NCBI GenBank assembly: GCA_011799875.1
Contig: CM022302.1
Span: 325,169,385-325,233,384 of the forward strand
From: Thinopyrum elongatum
Taxonomy: Eukaryota > Streptophyta > Magnoliopsida > Poales > Poaceae
Reading direction: 5' to 3'
Length of the DNA: 64,000 bases
Of this stretch, positions 46,730 to 58,507 are shown in pieces. How positions within the stretch are numbered: the first letter of the stretch is position 1; each line of letters opens with the position of its first letter. The position numbers were made by a program, and so were the translations under genes. Under the pieces are notes generated by a model. That model was not told the DNA's origin. It searched no databases and saw only the letters and a program-made list of their open reading frames with translations.

Positions 46730-47580
46730 GTGGGCCTGGTTCGTCATAGGCACAGGGCTAGGGGCTAGGCAGCCCCTCCTGGCCAGGACTAGCACGAGGC
46801 AGGAGGGCGGCGGCGGCCACGGCGAGCAGCGCCGTGAGGCAGCAGCGAGCGCGGGGTCAGCGGCGGAGCGGCGGCGGCCGAAGGCGGGCAGCGACAGCAG
46901 CAGCCAGAGCAGCATCCGCTGCAGCAGAGCAGCGTGGGCGAGCGTGGTGGGTCGAAGCGGGGCGCGGGCACGGATGCGGCTAGCGAGTAGGGGTCGGCGC
47001 AGGTGTGTGCGGGGGCATGCCTGGGCGCGGCCAGAGGCCAGGGAATGCTGCGAGTGCGTGCGGGAGTGGGAGGGGGCTCCGACGGACCGGCCATGGCGGC
47101 CGAAATGCAGGACGGCGGCAAACCGAAGGGGAGGAAGGGGAACGGGTGTGGCTCACCCCGGGGAGGCCGTGGACGAGCTCTGCGAGGTCGGGAAGGTGCT
47201 GAGGGAGGAGATCGACTGGCATGGTGACGACGGCCGTCGGGAAGAAGCAGTCGATGCCGAGGTTGTAGTGGCTCCGGTCTCGATCCGTTCCTTGCAGTCG
47301 ACAAGGACGGGGCAGGCGAAGCAGTTGGGCATGGTGGCGCTGGTCAGCGGCGGCACGAGGGCGGAGGTCGGGAGAGGCGGCGCTCGGCGCCGGCTGGCGG
47401 CGGCCTTCGGGCGCGGGCGCGTCGAGAGGAGGGGGATCGAACAGATGCACCCCTCCCCTGTGCGCCTGCGTGTGTGTGTGTCGTGGGTGACAGTGCGAGG
47501 AGAGAATAAGGGAGAGTGGGGGTTCGTGCGGGAGAGAGTGGGTATCGCTAGGGTTTGGGTCGGGGTGGCTTTGTAGGCCA
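46730..47580 (-). other. GC-rich, gene-like block inside the LARD LTR (left copy)
   Basis: On the minus strand it reads like a grass gene 5' end: leader with AAACCCTAGC, CpG-rich body, an ATG (MPNCFACPVLVDCKERIETG, 47356) and a candidate donor GGG/GTGAGC near 47160. Competing ORFs of 200+ codons exist on both strands. Repeated in the right LTR at about 54240-55095. May be a captured gene fragment or simply the LTR transcription-start region. Confidence 0.5.
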
Positions 47581-48105
47581 GAGAGGGGGCTGGCTAGGCC
47601 GGTTGGTCCAGCGTGGGGGGGGGATTGTTTCTTTTCCTTTTTCACATTTTAATCTCTGTTTTCAATTTTAGCTACTGTTTTCTATTAAACTATAAAACTA
47701 AATGAGTTTTGTTAGATATGAGACTTGTCACATAAATCAAGTACATTATTTCTAGGAGTCACAAAAAGTTTGAGGCCAAAAGGAGTTGTCTAACCATTTT
47801 TAGAAATTGTAAAGGGCCAAATTTAAATGCTGCTAGACCACTAAATAAAAATTCCAGGGGCACTTTGGGAATCCAAAACAGGTTGGTTCCAATATGACAA
47901 CTACTCAGTGATTATTTGCAACATTATGAACATTTTAGTTTTGACATTTGAAAACTTTTATAGTTTGACTTGATTTTAAATTAGAATTTGAACGGGGTTT
48001 GAATCAACGCGATTTTATCAACAGTAACCATGGTGACGTGGCCTCATTAGTAGAGGGTTACTGTAGCTTAAATATCCGGGCGTCACAATTCTCCCCCACT
48101 ACAAG

Positions 48106-48124
48106 AAATCTCGTCCCGAGATTT
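48106..48124. other. Perfect hairpin beside the LARD polypurine tract
   Basis: AAATCTCGTCCCGAGATTT: 8-bp stem, 3-base loop. Lies a few bases from the polypurine tract. Confidence 0.7.
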
Positions 48125-51100
48125 AAGAGGTGGGGCAAGGGGAAAAGATTTGGTTATGAATTTCTATCAAGGCTTCTCGGTCTTGGTTGCTCTTCTCAAG
48201 ATGTTGATCCCTCTCGTAGATGTCTTCATTTCTCTGCTTCAGGTCAACATGATGAAGCCGTCATCCTTTCTTCAGGAACTCCAACGTACTTACGAATAGG
48301 CAAGGGGCAGCTCGACAAAGATAGAATGCTATAAGGGGTAATCGTTTGGGGTTATCCCCATGAATGTACAGAAGAGTATCTCTCGAGTTGAACAAATGAA
48401 ACACATCAAGAGCAAAGTAAGAAGGTACAATAAGAAGCTTCAAGCAGATAGGCAATCGTTCATTGCCTGAAACAGAGTGTGAAAGGGGTTCAGAGCAACG
48501 AGAATAAGTATTGCGCCTGATACCAGAATAGATCAACTCTAGGAAGGTGGTTCGTGAATTACATACGAAGCCAAGCGGGTAGAATAACCTTGGAAACAGG
48601 GGTGCACAGGAGAGTCAGGTTTCAATCATGTGGATCTGTGGGTTATAGGCCCACCATGTGGGTTAAAAAGTAGGAAGGGCGCTGACATCTTGCACGGTCA
48701 TGATAGTAAGGCATGTTAGAGGATAGCCTGTCAGTTATGTTGGCAACAACGTTGGTACCAAGGGCGAGGGACGAAGAGAACCGTTTTCCTACTCGTTGAA
48801 ACAAGGCGGACCTGTAGGCAAAGTTCTCGTCCATCGGTGGTTATTGGAATGTCATCAACAGTAGTAACAGGGTCTTACTGACAGAGTTGCACACCGAGGT
48901 GATTGCATAAGCAGAGAATTATCACTACTCAGTTAAGTCAGATTACAAGAAAGGTTAAACAAAACAATGGAAGGAAAATGGGATCATCAGTTTAAACAAA
49001 CCAATGGAAAGGAAAATTTGATTAAACACAAGTAATAGGAGTATATCCTTCCCAAGGACAAGCAGAGTATGATATCCATGACATGATATAAAGTAGAAAA
49101 CCCTTTAGGTAAGGGGAGGGAAATTTATGACATTACCCATACAACGGTGTTTGGATAATTGATAAGGAAAATTTATCATTGTGCTTCAAATGTTTTTATT
49201 GAAAATCGGAGTACCACAGTCGTGCTTTGGGATAGCATTGACATGGTCATCATGTAAAGGTCAGTCTTTGGATAGACAAAGGATCCATCGAAAACAACTT
49301 ATAAAATAAGTCATACAATTTCAACAAGGAAAAGATGAGGATGGGGCCCACAGGCTCAGCATCAATTCATCGAGGGGGCAAGGATGGTATTTCTCATCAT
49401 GAATTCGATTGATAACCTGGAAGAGCTCAGAATGTTGATGATGATCACGACATATTTGTTGAGAGGTTTCATGAAGATGTAATCGATCGGCGATGACATC
49501 AATTCAAAGGAATGATGAAGTGAAAGGTTATTGGAACCACGGGTACGGCACAAACTCAAAATCAAGCTTGCTGTTCAAGGCGAAATGATATAACGAGGAA
49601 AATCGATGTAGGCTTAGCTCATCGTCGAAAATTGTGCTCCGGGAAGAAGGACCAGGTAGCACAGTTAAAATTTAGCACGATAATGATATAGCTGATCAGG
49701 CTAGGAATGACTTGAAGGATTATTAAACTCGTAAGCAACGAAAATTTCTTAGAGTTATAGAATCGGAGTGCGGAATCGATTCACTTATCGGCGTTCTCGA
49801 GTTACTAATAACTCAGAACCCGGGGAAATCTGAAATCGGTGAGAAGCAATACTAGATGAAGACTCATAGGAAGCAATACAGTTCTTTGTTATTCTCGAGA
49901 TACCGCAGGGTAATACTCAAAGGAAGATCAAAATAGAGGTTGTGGAGATGCATTGATCTGCAGAAGACAAGTGATTTAACTTGTCCGAGAAATGGAATCA
50001 AAGGGGAACAATCATGGTCAGAACCACGGTTGTAAAGGACCAAACATAGATACCAGATGAACTTATAGCAAGGGTATTATTATTATCACAAGAAGCTTCC
50101 ATGATAAGTTCCACATCGGGTCCATGGGCATGAACACAAAGTTCAAGGTTGACTCCCACTTCTTCAATGCATAACCTTCCATTCACTTCTCACTTTCGAT
50201 GAAGTTGTAGTGTTGAAATTATATCAGGCAAAACACCAGAAGAGTATGACTCATGAAAACTCTCGGGTTCGCACGGATTAGGGAAGGCATAGGTTCAACC
50301 CATAGGGGCATCTTAGGAACATATACCACAAACTTAAAGAGTAAATAACACAAGCTCGAAGGTAGAGCATGGTTTACAAAAGGAGAGGATACAATTTACC
50401 AAAGGCATTATGTATCAGGGAAGAACTCACAAGGTGATTAAATATGAGGGGCACTATCGGATAATAATCCAACAAAGGATCTGGTGGTCCACAAGGGATC
50501 GGATGTGAGCATCGGTACCCAACCAGAAGAAGAAAGAATGCAAGGAGATCAGATTATAGAAACAACTGACTAATTCAAAGCTCAAATGCAAAGGAATTAT
50601 GATTTCCAAATCAAGGGATCAGAAGCAAACGCTCTGATTAAGGAGATTAAGGATGGATAAGTTGAATAGACTTAGGGGTACAATCGACGGTAATTTGATT
50701 GGTCGAGAACCAGCTCATGTCCAGAGTGACGTCTGAGCCGGAAGGATGAATTCTAATTTCGATTGATGATTGCGAGCATTCGCACACACATTGAATCAAC
50801 GGACTCAAAATGATAGTGACAAAGGATGCCAATAAGATTACCAGACTTATGGGACTAACCATAATGCAAGCAAGCCAGAATTTCAAGAGCAATAGGCTAC
50901 TAAGGATTTCAGAAGATCGAATATTATTTCGAAGAATTTTGTGTAACACATGAACAACTGGGGATGAGCGGATACTCGGTAAGTGCGAGGAATTATCCGT
51001 AGGGGTATTCATGTGGCAAAGAACTGCAAGGCAGTAGGCACAAAGTATTCTCGGAACAATAGAGAGGATTTCAAGGTATCTTGTAATAACAAGACCAATG

Positions 51101-51491
51101 GGGGAATGATTGTATGAATGACAAGTGTACGTGGTCATCCATAGGGGTTTATCGATGGAAGGGAATTGCAAAAGCGATGGGCACAAGGGTCTCGGAAAAA
51201 CATCAAAAAGTATCTTCAGAATCTTCTGGTGAAGCAGGCGATCACCTGGAATGAGCGGCTCTTCGGGAGGAAGTGTTTACAAGAACCTAATGTTAGAGTT
51301 TGCAAAATCATTTAACCCGAATAGAAGAGAGATCAGAGTCCCAGAATAAAGATCGAGGAGTAAAAGATCCTAATACCACCCATTTGTGATGTGGGCCCGT
51401 AAGCCACACAATCAATGTTAGTAAAAGTTTTTCAAGGACTAGACTCAACTTCGGCCAAGGAGTGTGGAAGGGGTATTCCTATAGGCAGTCG

Positions 51492-51503
51492 GCTCTGATA
51501 CCA
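51492..51503 (-). other. Primer binding site of the LARD (tRNA-iMet)
   Basis: Minus strand TGGTATCAGAGC, the standard plant initiator-Met site, three bases from the LTR. This fixes the minus orientation. Confidence 0.92.
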
Positions 51504-51506
51504 ACT

Positions 51507-54500
51507 TGTGACGCCCCCGATTCAATCGTACACTAATCATACACGCAAATGTGTACGATCAAGATCAGGGACTCACGGGAAGATATCACAACACAACTCT
51601 AGACACAAATTAAAGTCATATAAGCTTTATATTACAAGCCAAGGGCCTCGAGGGCTCGAATACATAAGCTCGAATACAAACGAGTCAGCGGAAGCAACAA
51701 TATATGAGTACAGACATAAGTTAAACAAGTTTGCCTTAAGAAGGCTAGCACAAACATCTACGATGATCGAAAAGGCAAGGCCTCCTGCCTGGGAGCCTCC
51801 TAACTACTCCTGGTCGTCGGCGGCCTCCACATAGTAGTAAGCACCCTCGTGGTAGTAGTAGTCGTCGTCGACGGTGGCGTATGGCTCCTGGGCTCCACCA
51901 TCTGGTTGCGACATTCAAAAAGAATGGAAAAGGGGGAAAAGAGGGAGCAAAGCAACCGTGAGTACTCATCCAAAGTACTCGCAAGCAAGGATCTACACTA
52001 CATATGCATCGGTATCAATGAAATGGGTAATATCTATGGAGTGAACTGTAGAATGCCAGGAGAGAAGGGGAAAGCCTAGCCTATCGAAGACTAGCATCTT
52101 CAAGCATCTTGCGGCATTTAGAAGAGTAAAGAATAGCATATTATATTTAACAAACATGTTGTAACATTAGCGTCCAGAGATCCTTTCTCGACTCCCTACG
52201 AGAAAGCAATCCCAAAGCCATCATATCCATTTCTCATGCCTCAGCATCCAGTTCTAATTGTATCGGTCGGGATACAACTCGGAGCGTCCGTTACCATGGA
52301 CATGACTATTCGAATAGATAGAATACTTCCCTGTAGGGGTGCACCAACTTACCCAACACGCTCGATCAACTCCGGCCGGACACACCATCAGGTCATGACC
52401 GGCCTCGGTTGATCAACATGCCGTAGTCCTACCTAGGCTCAACAGAGTGGCCAGCACGCCGGTCTACATCCTAAATGCGAAGGGGTCATGGGCCAATCGT
52501 CCTTTGCAATCCTACATGTTGCGAACGCGGCCGGTGAGCAGACCTAGCCCCCTTATACAAGTCCAACCCGGCGCGCGCCACTCAGTCGCTGACGTCAGTG
52601 AGCTTTCGGAAGAATCGTACAACGTAAAGTGCCCATACTTATTCTCCCGTGGTGGTTAGTGCGAAAAGGCCAGAGGCCTACTCGGATCAAATATCCAAAC
52701 CGTTAGTGTCTTGGTAGTGCGCGGTAACGAGCAGAGACTCACGATCATGTGACCCCGTCGCCCCGTCTCATGGACTTACCGCAAGGGCTAAGAATGCCCG
52801 GCCGTGCCACGTAATTATCTCTCGGGTACCCTCCAGGTCAACCCGACTTCACATCACTCTCGGGTACCCCTCGGGGCCGACCTGATGTCATCATGGTTCT
52901 GTGGTAAGTCAAAGTAACCGTGTGTCCAAAACAGCAAGGGGGTAACCCGGGGAATCACCCTCGATGGATTCCCACTCGATGTAACCATCAAAGTGGACTT
53001 GGAGGAATCACCCTCGATGGTCCACACTTGAGAGGTTGCATGACATAGTCGTTATCAGGAGTGATGAAGGAGGAATCACCCTTGATGACCACGACCGAAT
53101 AACTACACTACAGGGTTAACATCAGAAGTGCTGACGAGGCATCACCCTCGACACTCGATAATAACTTTGCAGAGTCGTACAACTAAGGGGGGTGATGTGC
53201 GGTGTCGGGGCCTAGACGTCGATCACGTTGATCTAGTCATCGAACATAAAGCGGGGCAACTGGGACAAGGTGGGGGGTCACTTATGGATCTCTAACCAAC
53301 CTATACTAAGCAGTTTAGAATAAGCAGGTAAGGTATAAAAGCAGGTAACAAAAACAGGCTATGCATCAGAGTAGGATCATACAAAAAGCAGTAGCAGTTC
53401 TAATGCAAGCATAAGAGAGAAAGGAATGGGCGATATCGGAATGAACAAGGGGGTTTGCTTGCCTGGAAGCTCTGCTGAAAAGGAAGAAGTGTCGTCGGTG
53501 ACGTAGTCGATCACAGTGGCATCAGCAGCGGTCTCGGGGTCTATCGAAGAAGAAGAGGGGGAAGAAACAGTAAATACAAAGCACACAAATGCATGACATG
53601 ACAAGAGGCAAAGATAGGGTGTTCTAACGCAGTACTACACGATACTGGCGATGGGGGAAAACATCCGGGAATGTTTCCCCGTTGTTAGGCATTTTCGGGC
53701 AGATGAAATGGAGGGGGGTGGTTGCATGTTCGCTATACTAGGGGCACGTGGCAGATGAACGGAGTGCCTATTCGGATTCTTCTCGTCTTTCTGAGAAACT
53801 TTCATGTACAAAGTATTTTCATCCGAGTTACGGATTATTTTAAATGTTTTTTCAAAGTTTTAAAAGATTTTCTAAATTTCCTGGTTTAAATTAATTCAAA
53901 AATATTAAATAGCTAAATTGCTATGGGTACACAGAAGTGTACCCAGCAACATGCACATGCAGCTGACAGTGGGGTCCAAGGCGTGCTGAGTCAGCATGGT
54001 CAACAGTCAACTTTGACTGGGTTGACTGGTCAAAAGGGACAGTGGGGCCCATTTGTCATTGACTGCGTTAACTAACTAATAGATTTAATCAACTAACTAG
54101 GTAATTAGGCTAACTAAGTAGGTTAATTAACTTAATTAATTATGTTGCTAATTAATTAATTAAATAAATAATAATAATTATTATTATTATTTTCATATTT
54201 CATTTTTCTTTTGCTCTTAAAAGTGGGCGTGGGCCTGGTTCGTCATAGGCACAGGGCCAGGGGCTGGGCAGCCCCTCCTGGCCAGGACCAGCACGAGGCA
54301 GGAGGGCGCCGGCGGCCACGGCGAGCAGTGCCGTGAGGGGGCAGCGAGCGCCGGGTCAACGGCGGAGCGACGATGGCCAGAGGCGGGCAGCGACAACAGC
54401 AGCCAGAGCAGCATCCGCGACAGTAGAGCAGCGCGGGCGAGCGCGGTGGGTCGAAGCTGGGCGCGGGCACAGATGCGGCTAGCGAGCGGGGGTCGGTGCA

Positions 54501-55619
54501 GGTGGGTGCAGGGGCATGCCTGGGCGCGGCCAGAGGCCAGGGAACGCCGCGAGTGCGTGCGGGAGCGGGGGGGGGGGGGGGGGGGCTCCGACGGACCGGC
54601 CATGGCGGCCGAAATGCGGGACAACGGATAAACGACAAAAAACCGAAGGGGAGGAAGGGGAACGGGTGTGGCTCACCCCGGGGAGGCTATGGACGAGCTC
54701 GGCGAGGTCGGGGAGGCGCCGAGGGAGGAGATCGACCGGCAATGGTGACGGCGGCCGTCGGGAAGAAGCAGTCGATGCCGAGGTTGTAGTGGTTCCGGTC
54801 TCGATCCGTTCCTTGCAGTCGACGAGGACGGGGCAGGCAAAGCAGTTGGGCATGGTGGCGCTGGTCAGCGGCGGCACGAGGGCGGAGGTTGGGAGGGGCG
54901 GCGCTCGGCGGTGGCTGGCGGTGGCGTTCGGGCGCGGGCGCGTCGAGAGGAGGGGGATCGAACAGATGCGCCCTCCCCTGTGCGCTTGCATGTGTGTGTG
55001 TGTCATGGGTGACGGCGCGAGGAGGCAACGAGGGAGAGTGGGGGATCGTGCGGGAGAGAGTGGGTATCGCTATGGTTTGGGTCGGGGTGGCCTTGTAGGC
55101 CAGAGAGGGGATCGGCTAGGCCGGCCGGTTGGTCTAGCGGGGGGGGGGGGAGGGGGTTGTTTCTTTTCCTTTTTCACATTTTAATTTTTGTTTTCAATTT
55201 TAGCTACTGTTTTCTATTAAACTGTAAAACTAAATGAGTTTTGTTAGATATGAGACTTGTCACATAAATCAAGTACATTATTTCTAGGAGTCACAAAAAG
55301 TTTGAGGCCAAAAGGAGTTGTCTAACCGTTTTTAGAAATTGTAAAGGGCCAAATTTAAATGCTGCTGGACCACTAAATAAAAATTCCGGGGGCACTTTGG
55401 GAATCCAAAAGAGGTTGGTTCCAATATGACAACTACTCAGTGATTATTTGCAACATTATGAACATTTTAGTTTTGACATTTGAAAACTTTTATAGTTTGA
55501 CTTGATTTTAAATTAGAATTTGAACGGGGTTTGAATCAACGCGAGTTTATCAACAGTAACCATGGTGACGTGGCCTCATTAGTAGAGGGTTACTGTAGCT
55601 TAAATATCCGGGTGTCACA
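51507..55619 (-). repeat. LARD 5' LTR (complete)
   Basis: 4113 bp, plus strand TGTGACGCCCCCGATT to CCGGGTGTCACA. It lacks about 15 bases (GCAGGCTTAACCAGT) present at the Athila C insertion point of the left LTR. Contains a 19-base G run near 54567-54585. Right flank TACCG is Athila B. Confidence 0.94.
54240..55095 (-). other. GC-rich, gene-like block inside the LARD LTR (right copy)
   Basis: Counterpart of 46730-47580 with the same MPNCFACP start and flanks; codon indels differ between the copies, so coding constraint is doubtful. Confidence 0.5.
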
Positions 55620-57883
55620 TACCGCATATAGCTAGGTATGGTGGACTCATTTGGCACAACTTGGTTTAAGGAGTTTGGATGCACAAGCAGTATCCCCGCT
55701 CAGTACAAATGAAGGCTAGCAAATAGATTGAGAAGCGACCAACCAAGAAACGAAAACGATCATAAACGAGCATTAAACATAACAAACACCGAATAATGCA
55801 CCACAAGTAGGATGTAATTTCATTGCATAACTATTGACTTTCGTGCTTGCATAGCGAATCACAAACCTTAACACAAATATTCTTATTAAAGAATAATTAC
55901 TCACCAACATGACTCACATATTATTATCTCCATATCGCAAAACTATTGCAAGGAATCAAACTTATCATATCCAATGATCTACATGAAGGTTTTTATTATA
56001 TCCTTCTTGGACATCCATCACTTTGGTACAAATTTCATAGTTTGTGCAAATTATCATCACTATTATCAACTCTCAAAATAATATAAGTGAAGCATGAGAG
56101 TGTTCAACAAACTACTCCAAAAAGATATAAGTGAAGATCAAATGAGTAGTTAAGTAAATAGGTAGCTATGCGAGGACTCTCTCTCTCTCATTTAAAAACT
56201 TTCAGATCTAAGTATTTTATTAAAACAGCAAGCAAAACAAAATAAAATGACATTCTAAAAATAGCACACATCATGTGAAGAAGCAAAAACTTAGGCTCAA
56301 CCGAGGCTAACCGATAATTGTTGATGAAGAAAGGTGGGATGCCTACCGGCGCATCCCCAAGCTTAGATGCTTGAGACTTCTTGAAATATTATCTTGGGAT
56401 GCCTTGGGAATCCCCAAGCTTGAGCTTTTGTGTCTCCTTAAATCCTTTTATATCACGGTTTCCCTAAATCTTAAAAACTTCATCCACACAAAACTCAACA
56501 AGAACTCGTGAGAAAAGTTAGTATGAATCGATGCAATACCTTATCATTCTCTACTGTAGCAAATCACTAAAAAATATTATTTAACATTGCATACTAAATG
56601 CCTCTGCATATTTAATACTTCCATCCTCAAATAGAATCATTAAACAAGCAAACATATGCAAACATAACAACAATCTGTCTAAACAGGACAGTCTGAAAAG
56701 AGTGCAATTTTACTCACACTTACCTAACTACAAAAATTCTGAAAATTTACCACACTGTAGAAAATTTATCATATCTTATTGTGCAAAAAATTTCAACATT
56801 TTATCACCTTCTTACTTTTCTCAAGAAGTCACGCACTAGCGTGTAACTTTCTGTTTTCAAACTGCAACATATAGACTTGCAAAATAAGCATGGCAAAGGC
56901 TATACTTGACATTTTTATTGAAGTAAAAGATACAAAACATTATTCTAAATAACAGTAAGCAAATACAAACAAAAGAAAATGACACTCCAAGCAAAACACA
57001 TATCATGTGACGAATAAAAATGTAGCTCCAAGTGAGGTTACCGATAATGTTGAAGGCGAAAGAGGGGATGCCTTCCGGGGCATCCCCAAGCTTAGTTGCT
57101 TGGATATTCCTTGAATATTACCTTTGAGTGCCTTGGGTATCCCCAAGCTTAGTGTCTTGTCACTCCTTATTCTCCTCATATCGATATCTCACTCAAAACT
57201 TGAAAACTTCAATCACACAAAACTTAAGTGAACTTCGTGAGATGGATTAGTATGATAAAGACAAATCATTAACTTTGGTACTGTCAAGATAAGATTCATA
57301 ATTGTTCTCACATAATTCCTACTGTACCCTACAATTTCTACAACTTATATTGACCAATATAAGCCATAGAAACTATAAAACAAGCAAACTATGCATTGAA
57401 AACAGAATCTGTCAAAAACAGAACAGTACATAAAGATCTGAATTTTACTCATACTTATGCAACTCCAAAAAGTCTGAATATTTAGGAAGACGTAGGAAAT
57501 TAGTATATAAATCTTCTGTAAAAAATTCAGAGTTTTTGGACACTCCAGTTATTTTTAACAATTCTATTACTGGGCACAAAAGTTTCTGTTTTTGCACAGA
57601 ATCAAGTCAACTATGATCCACACTATCCCAAAGGCTTTACTTGGAACTTTATTGAAACAAAAGCTATAAAACATGATTACTACAGTAGCCTAATCATGTG
57701 AACACACAAAAACAGTAGGTAAAAGTGTTGGGTTGTCTCCCAACAAGCGCTTTTCTTTAATGCCTTTTTAGCTAGGCATGATGATTTTAATGATGCTCAC
57801 ATAAAAGATAAGAATTGAAACACAAAGAGAGCATCATGAAGCATATGACTAGCACATTTAAGTCTAACCCACTTCCTATGCGC
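55620..57883 (-). mobile_element. Athila B fragment, 3' non-coding region
   Basis: Starts with sequence also found at 37953 in Athila C and carries the GGGATGCC...GCATCCCCAAGCTTAG blocks and the GGGTTGTCTCCCAACAAGC block typical of Triticeae Athila 3' regions. The LARD inserted at its left end. Two ~720-bp diverged repeats start near 56335 and 57056. No coding frame is supported. The break at about 57883 is where similarity stops. Confidence 0.75.
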
Positions 57884-58438
57884 AAATGGGCTGCTGGTCC
57901 ACCACAGACTGGGAGGCTAAAAATACAAGTTGTATGGTGTAGAGGCAAGTAAAAAAACGCCATCGAGAGCCATCCACTGGAAAAAAAATCGCGTCTGATG
58001 TGCTTCTTCAGTCGCGCCGCCGGCCCCCTCTTTAATCCAGTTTGCTCCATTCCCCAACCGGCAGCATGGGACGGAAGTTTATTTCCCCCTCGCACTGTCG
58101 GGGGATTGAAGAAGCGCGGCATCGAATCCAACACCGGCGATGGCTGCTTGTCCAAGTGATTTTCAGATAAGAAACTGCATGTTTCAGAGGCAGAGCATTT
58201 AAATCAACACACACTTTTCAAACATGGATAACAGAATGTTGGAAATTTTATTCATGGTAAAAAATAGAACTAACAACAAGTTAACATCATGCTGATCAAC
58301 ATTCATGTATAGCACATTTTCATATGATGCAAAGTCAAAAAGATATGCTATTTTCAAAATGGCAAGACAATGTTGAGTGTGCGAAAAACTGGGTAAACCA
58401 GGGACGAAATTTTGGCAAGTGTTAGATATTTTTCAACT
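57884..58438. other. Unclassified sequence
   Basis: No TE terminus, coding similarity or clear repeat is seen. The minus-strand frame at 57787-58155 crosses the Athila break and is not credible as a gene. Confidence 0.4.
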
Positions 58439-58507
58439 GCACCAGTTGGAATCGAACCTGGGCAGTACATCTTTTGGGTGAGAGGGTTGCAACCATCGGG
58501 CTAGTGC
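58439..58507 (-). repeat. tRNA-derived segment (SINE head or tRNA pseudogene)
   Basis: On the minus strand a 7-bp acceptor-like pairing, GCACTAG with CTGGTGC, encloses an A-box-like TAGCCCGATGG and a B-box GGTTCGATTCC, spaced as in RNA polymerase III promoters. The anticodon and T arms do not fold well, so it is not a working tRNA gene. A SINE body or poly(A) tail could not be defined. Confidence 0.55.

Larger units (their letters stand above)
45086..48087 (-). repeat. LARD 3' LTR, inner part
   Basis: Resumes after Athila C and ends ...GGGCGTCACA at 48087. Contains a short-motif repeat near 45479-45680 and a GC-rich gene-like block at 46730-47580. An AT-rich TTAATTAA-type stretch lies at about 46630-46700. 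Confidence 0.92.
48088..51506 (-). other. Non-coding internal domain of the LARD
   Basis: 3419 bp without any recognisable gag, pol or env. It starts (plus strand) with the polypurine tract complement ATTCTCCCCCAC at 48088-48099. The longest ORF (50647-51186, minus) has no family features. In LARDs this domain is thought to hold packaging and dimerisation signals. Confidence 0.8.
34691..55619 (-). mobile_element. LARD (large retrotransposon derivative, Sukkula-like), interrupted by Athila C
   Basis: Two LTRs of about 4.1 kb: right 51507-55619, left 34691-35554 plus 45086-48087. The non-coding internal domain is 48088-51506 (3419 bp). Orientation is minus: primer site next to the right LTR, polypurine tract next to the left. 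LTR ends are TGTGAC...GTCACA. LTR and internal sizes fit barley/wheat LARDs; the Sukkula name is from memory. The left LTR lacks its outer ~200 bp. No gag or pol is present, so it must rely on another element's proteins. Confidence 0.88.

Noticed and set aside
46944..47645. Overlapping ORFs of 210 and 221 codons on opposite strands in the LARD LTR
   Set aside because: Very GC-rich sequence has few stops. The right LTR copy has indels that shift these frames. Reported only as a gene-like block.
50647..51186. 179-codon minus-strand ORF in the LARD internal domain
   Set aside because: No motif, no codon bias; LARD internal domains are non-coding.
54567..54585. 19-base G run as a G-quadruplex element
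   Set aside because: The other LTR lacks it, and long homopolymers are prone to sequencing or assembly error.
57787..58155. 122-codon minus-strand ORF
   Set aside because: Spans the break between Athila B and unrelated sequence, so it is a chance fusion.
58439..58507. Functional tRNA gene
   Set aside because: Anticodon and T arms do not pair properly; only the acceptor-like stem and polymerase III boxes are present.
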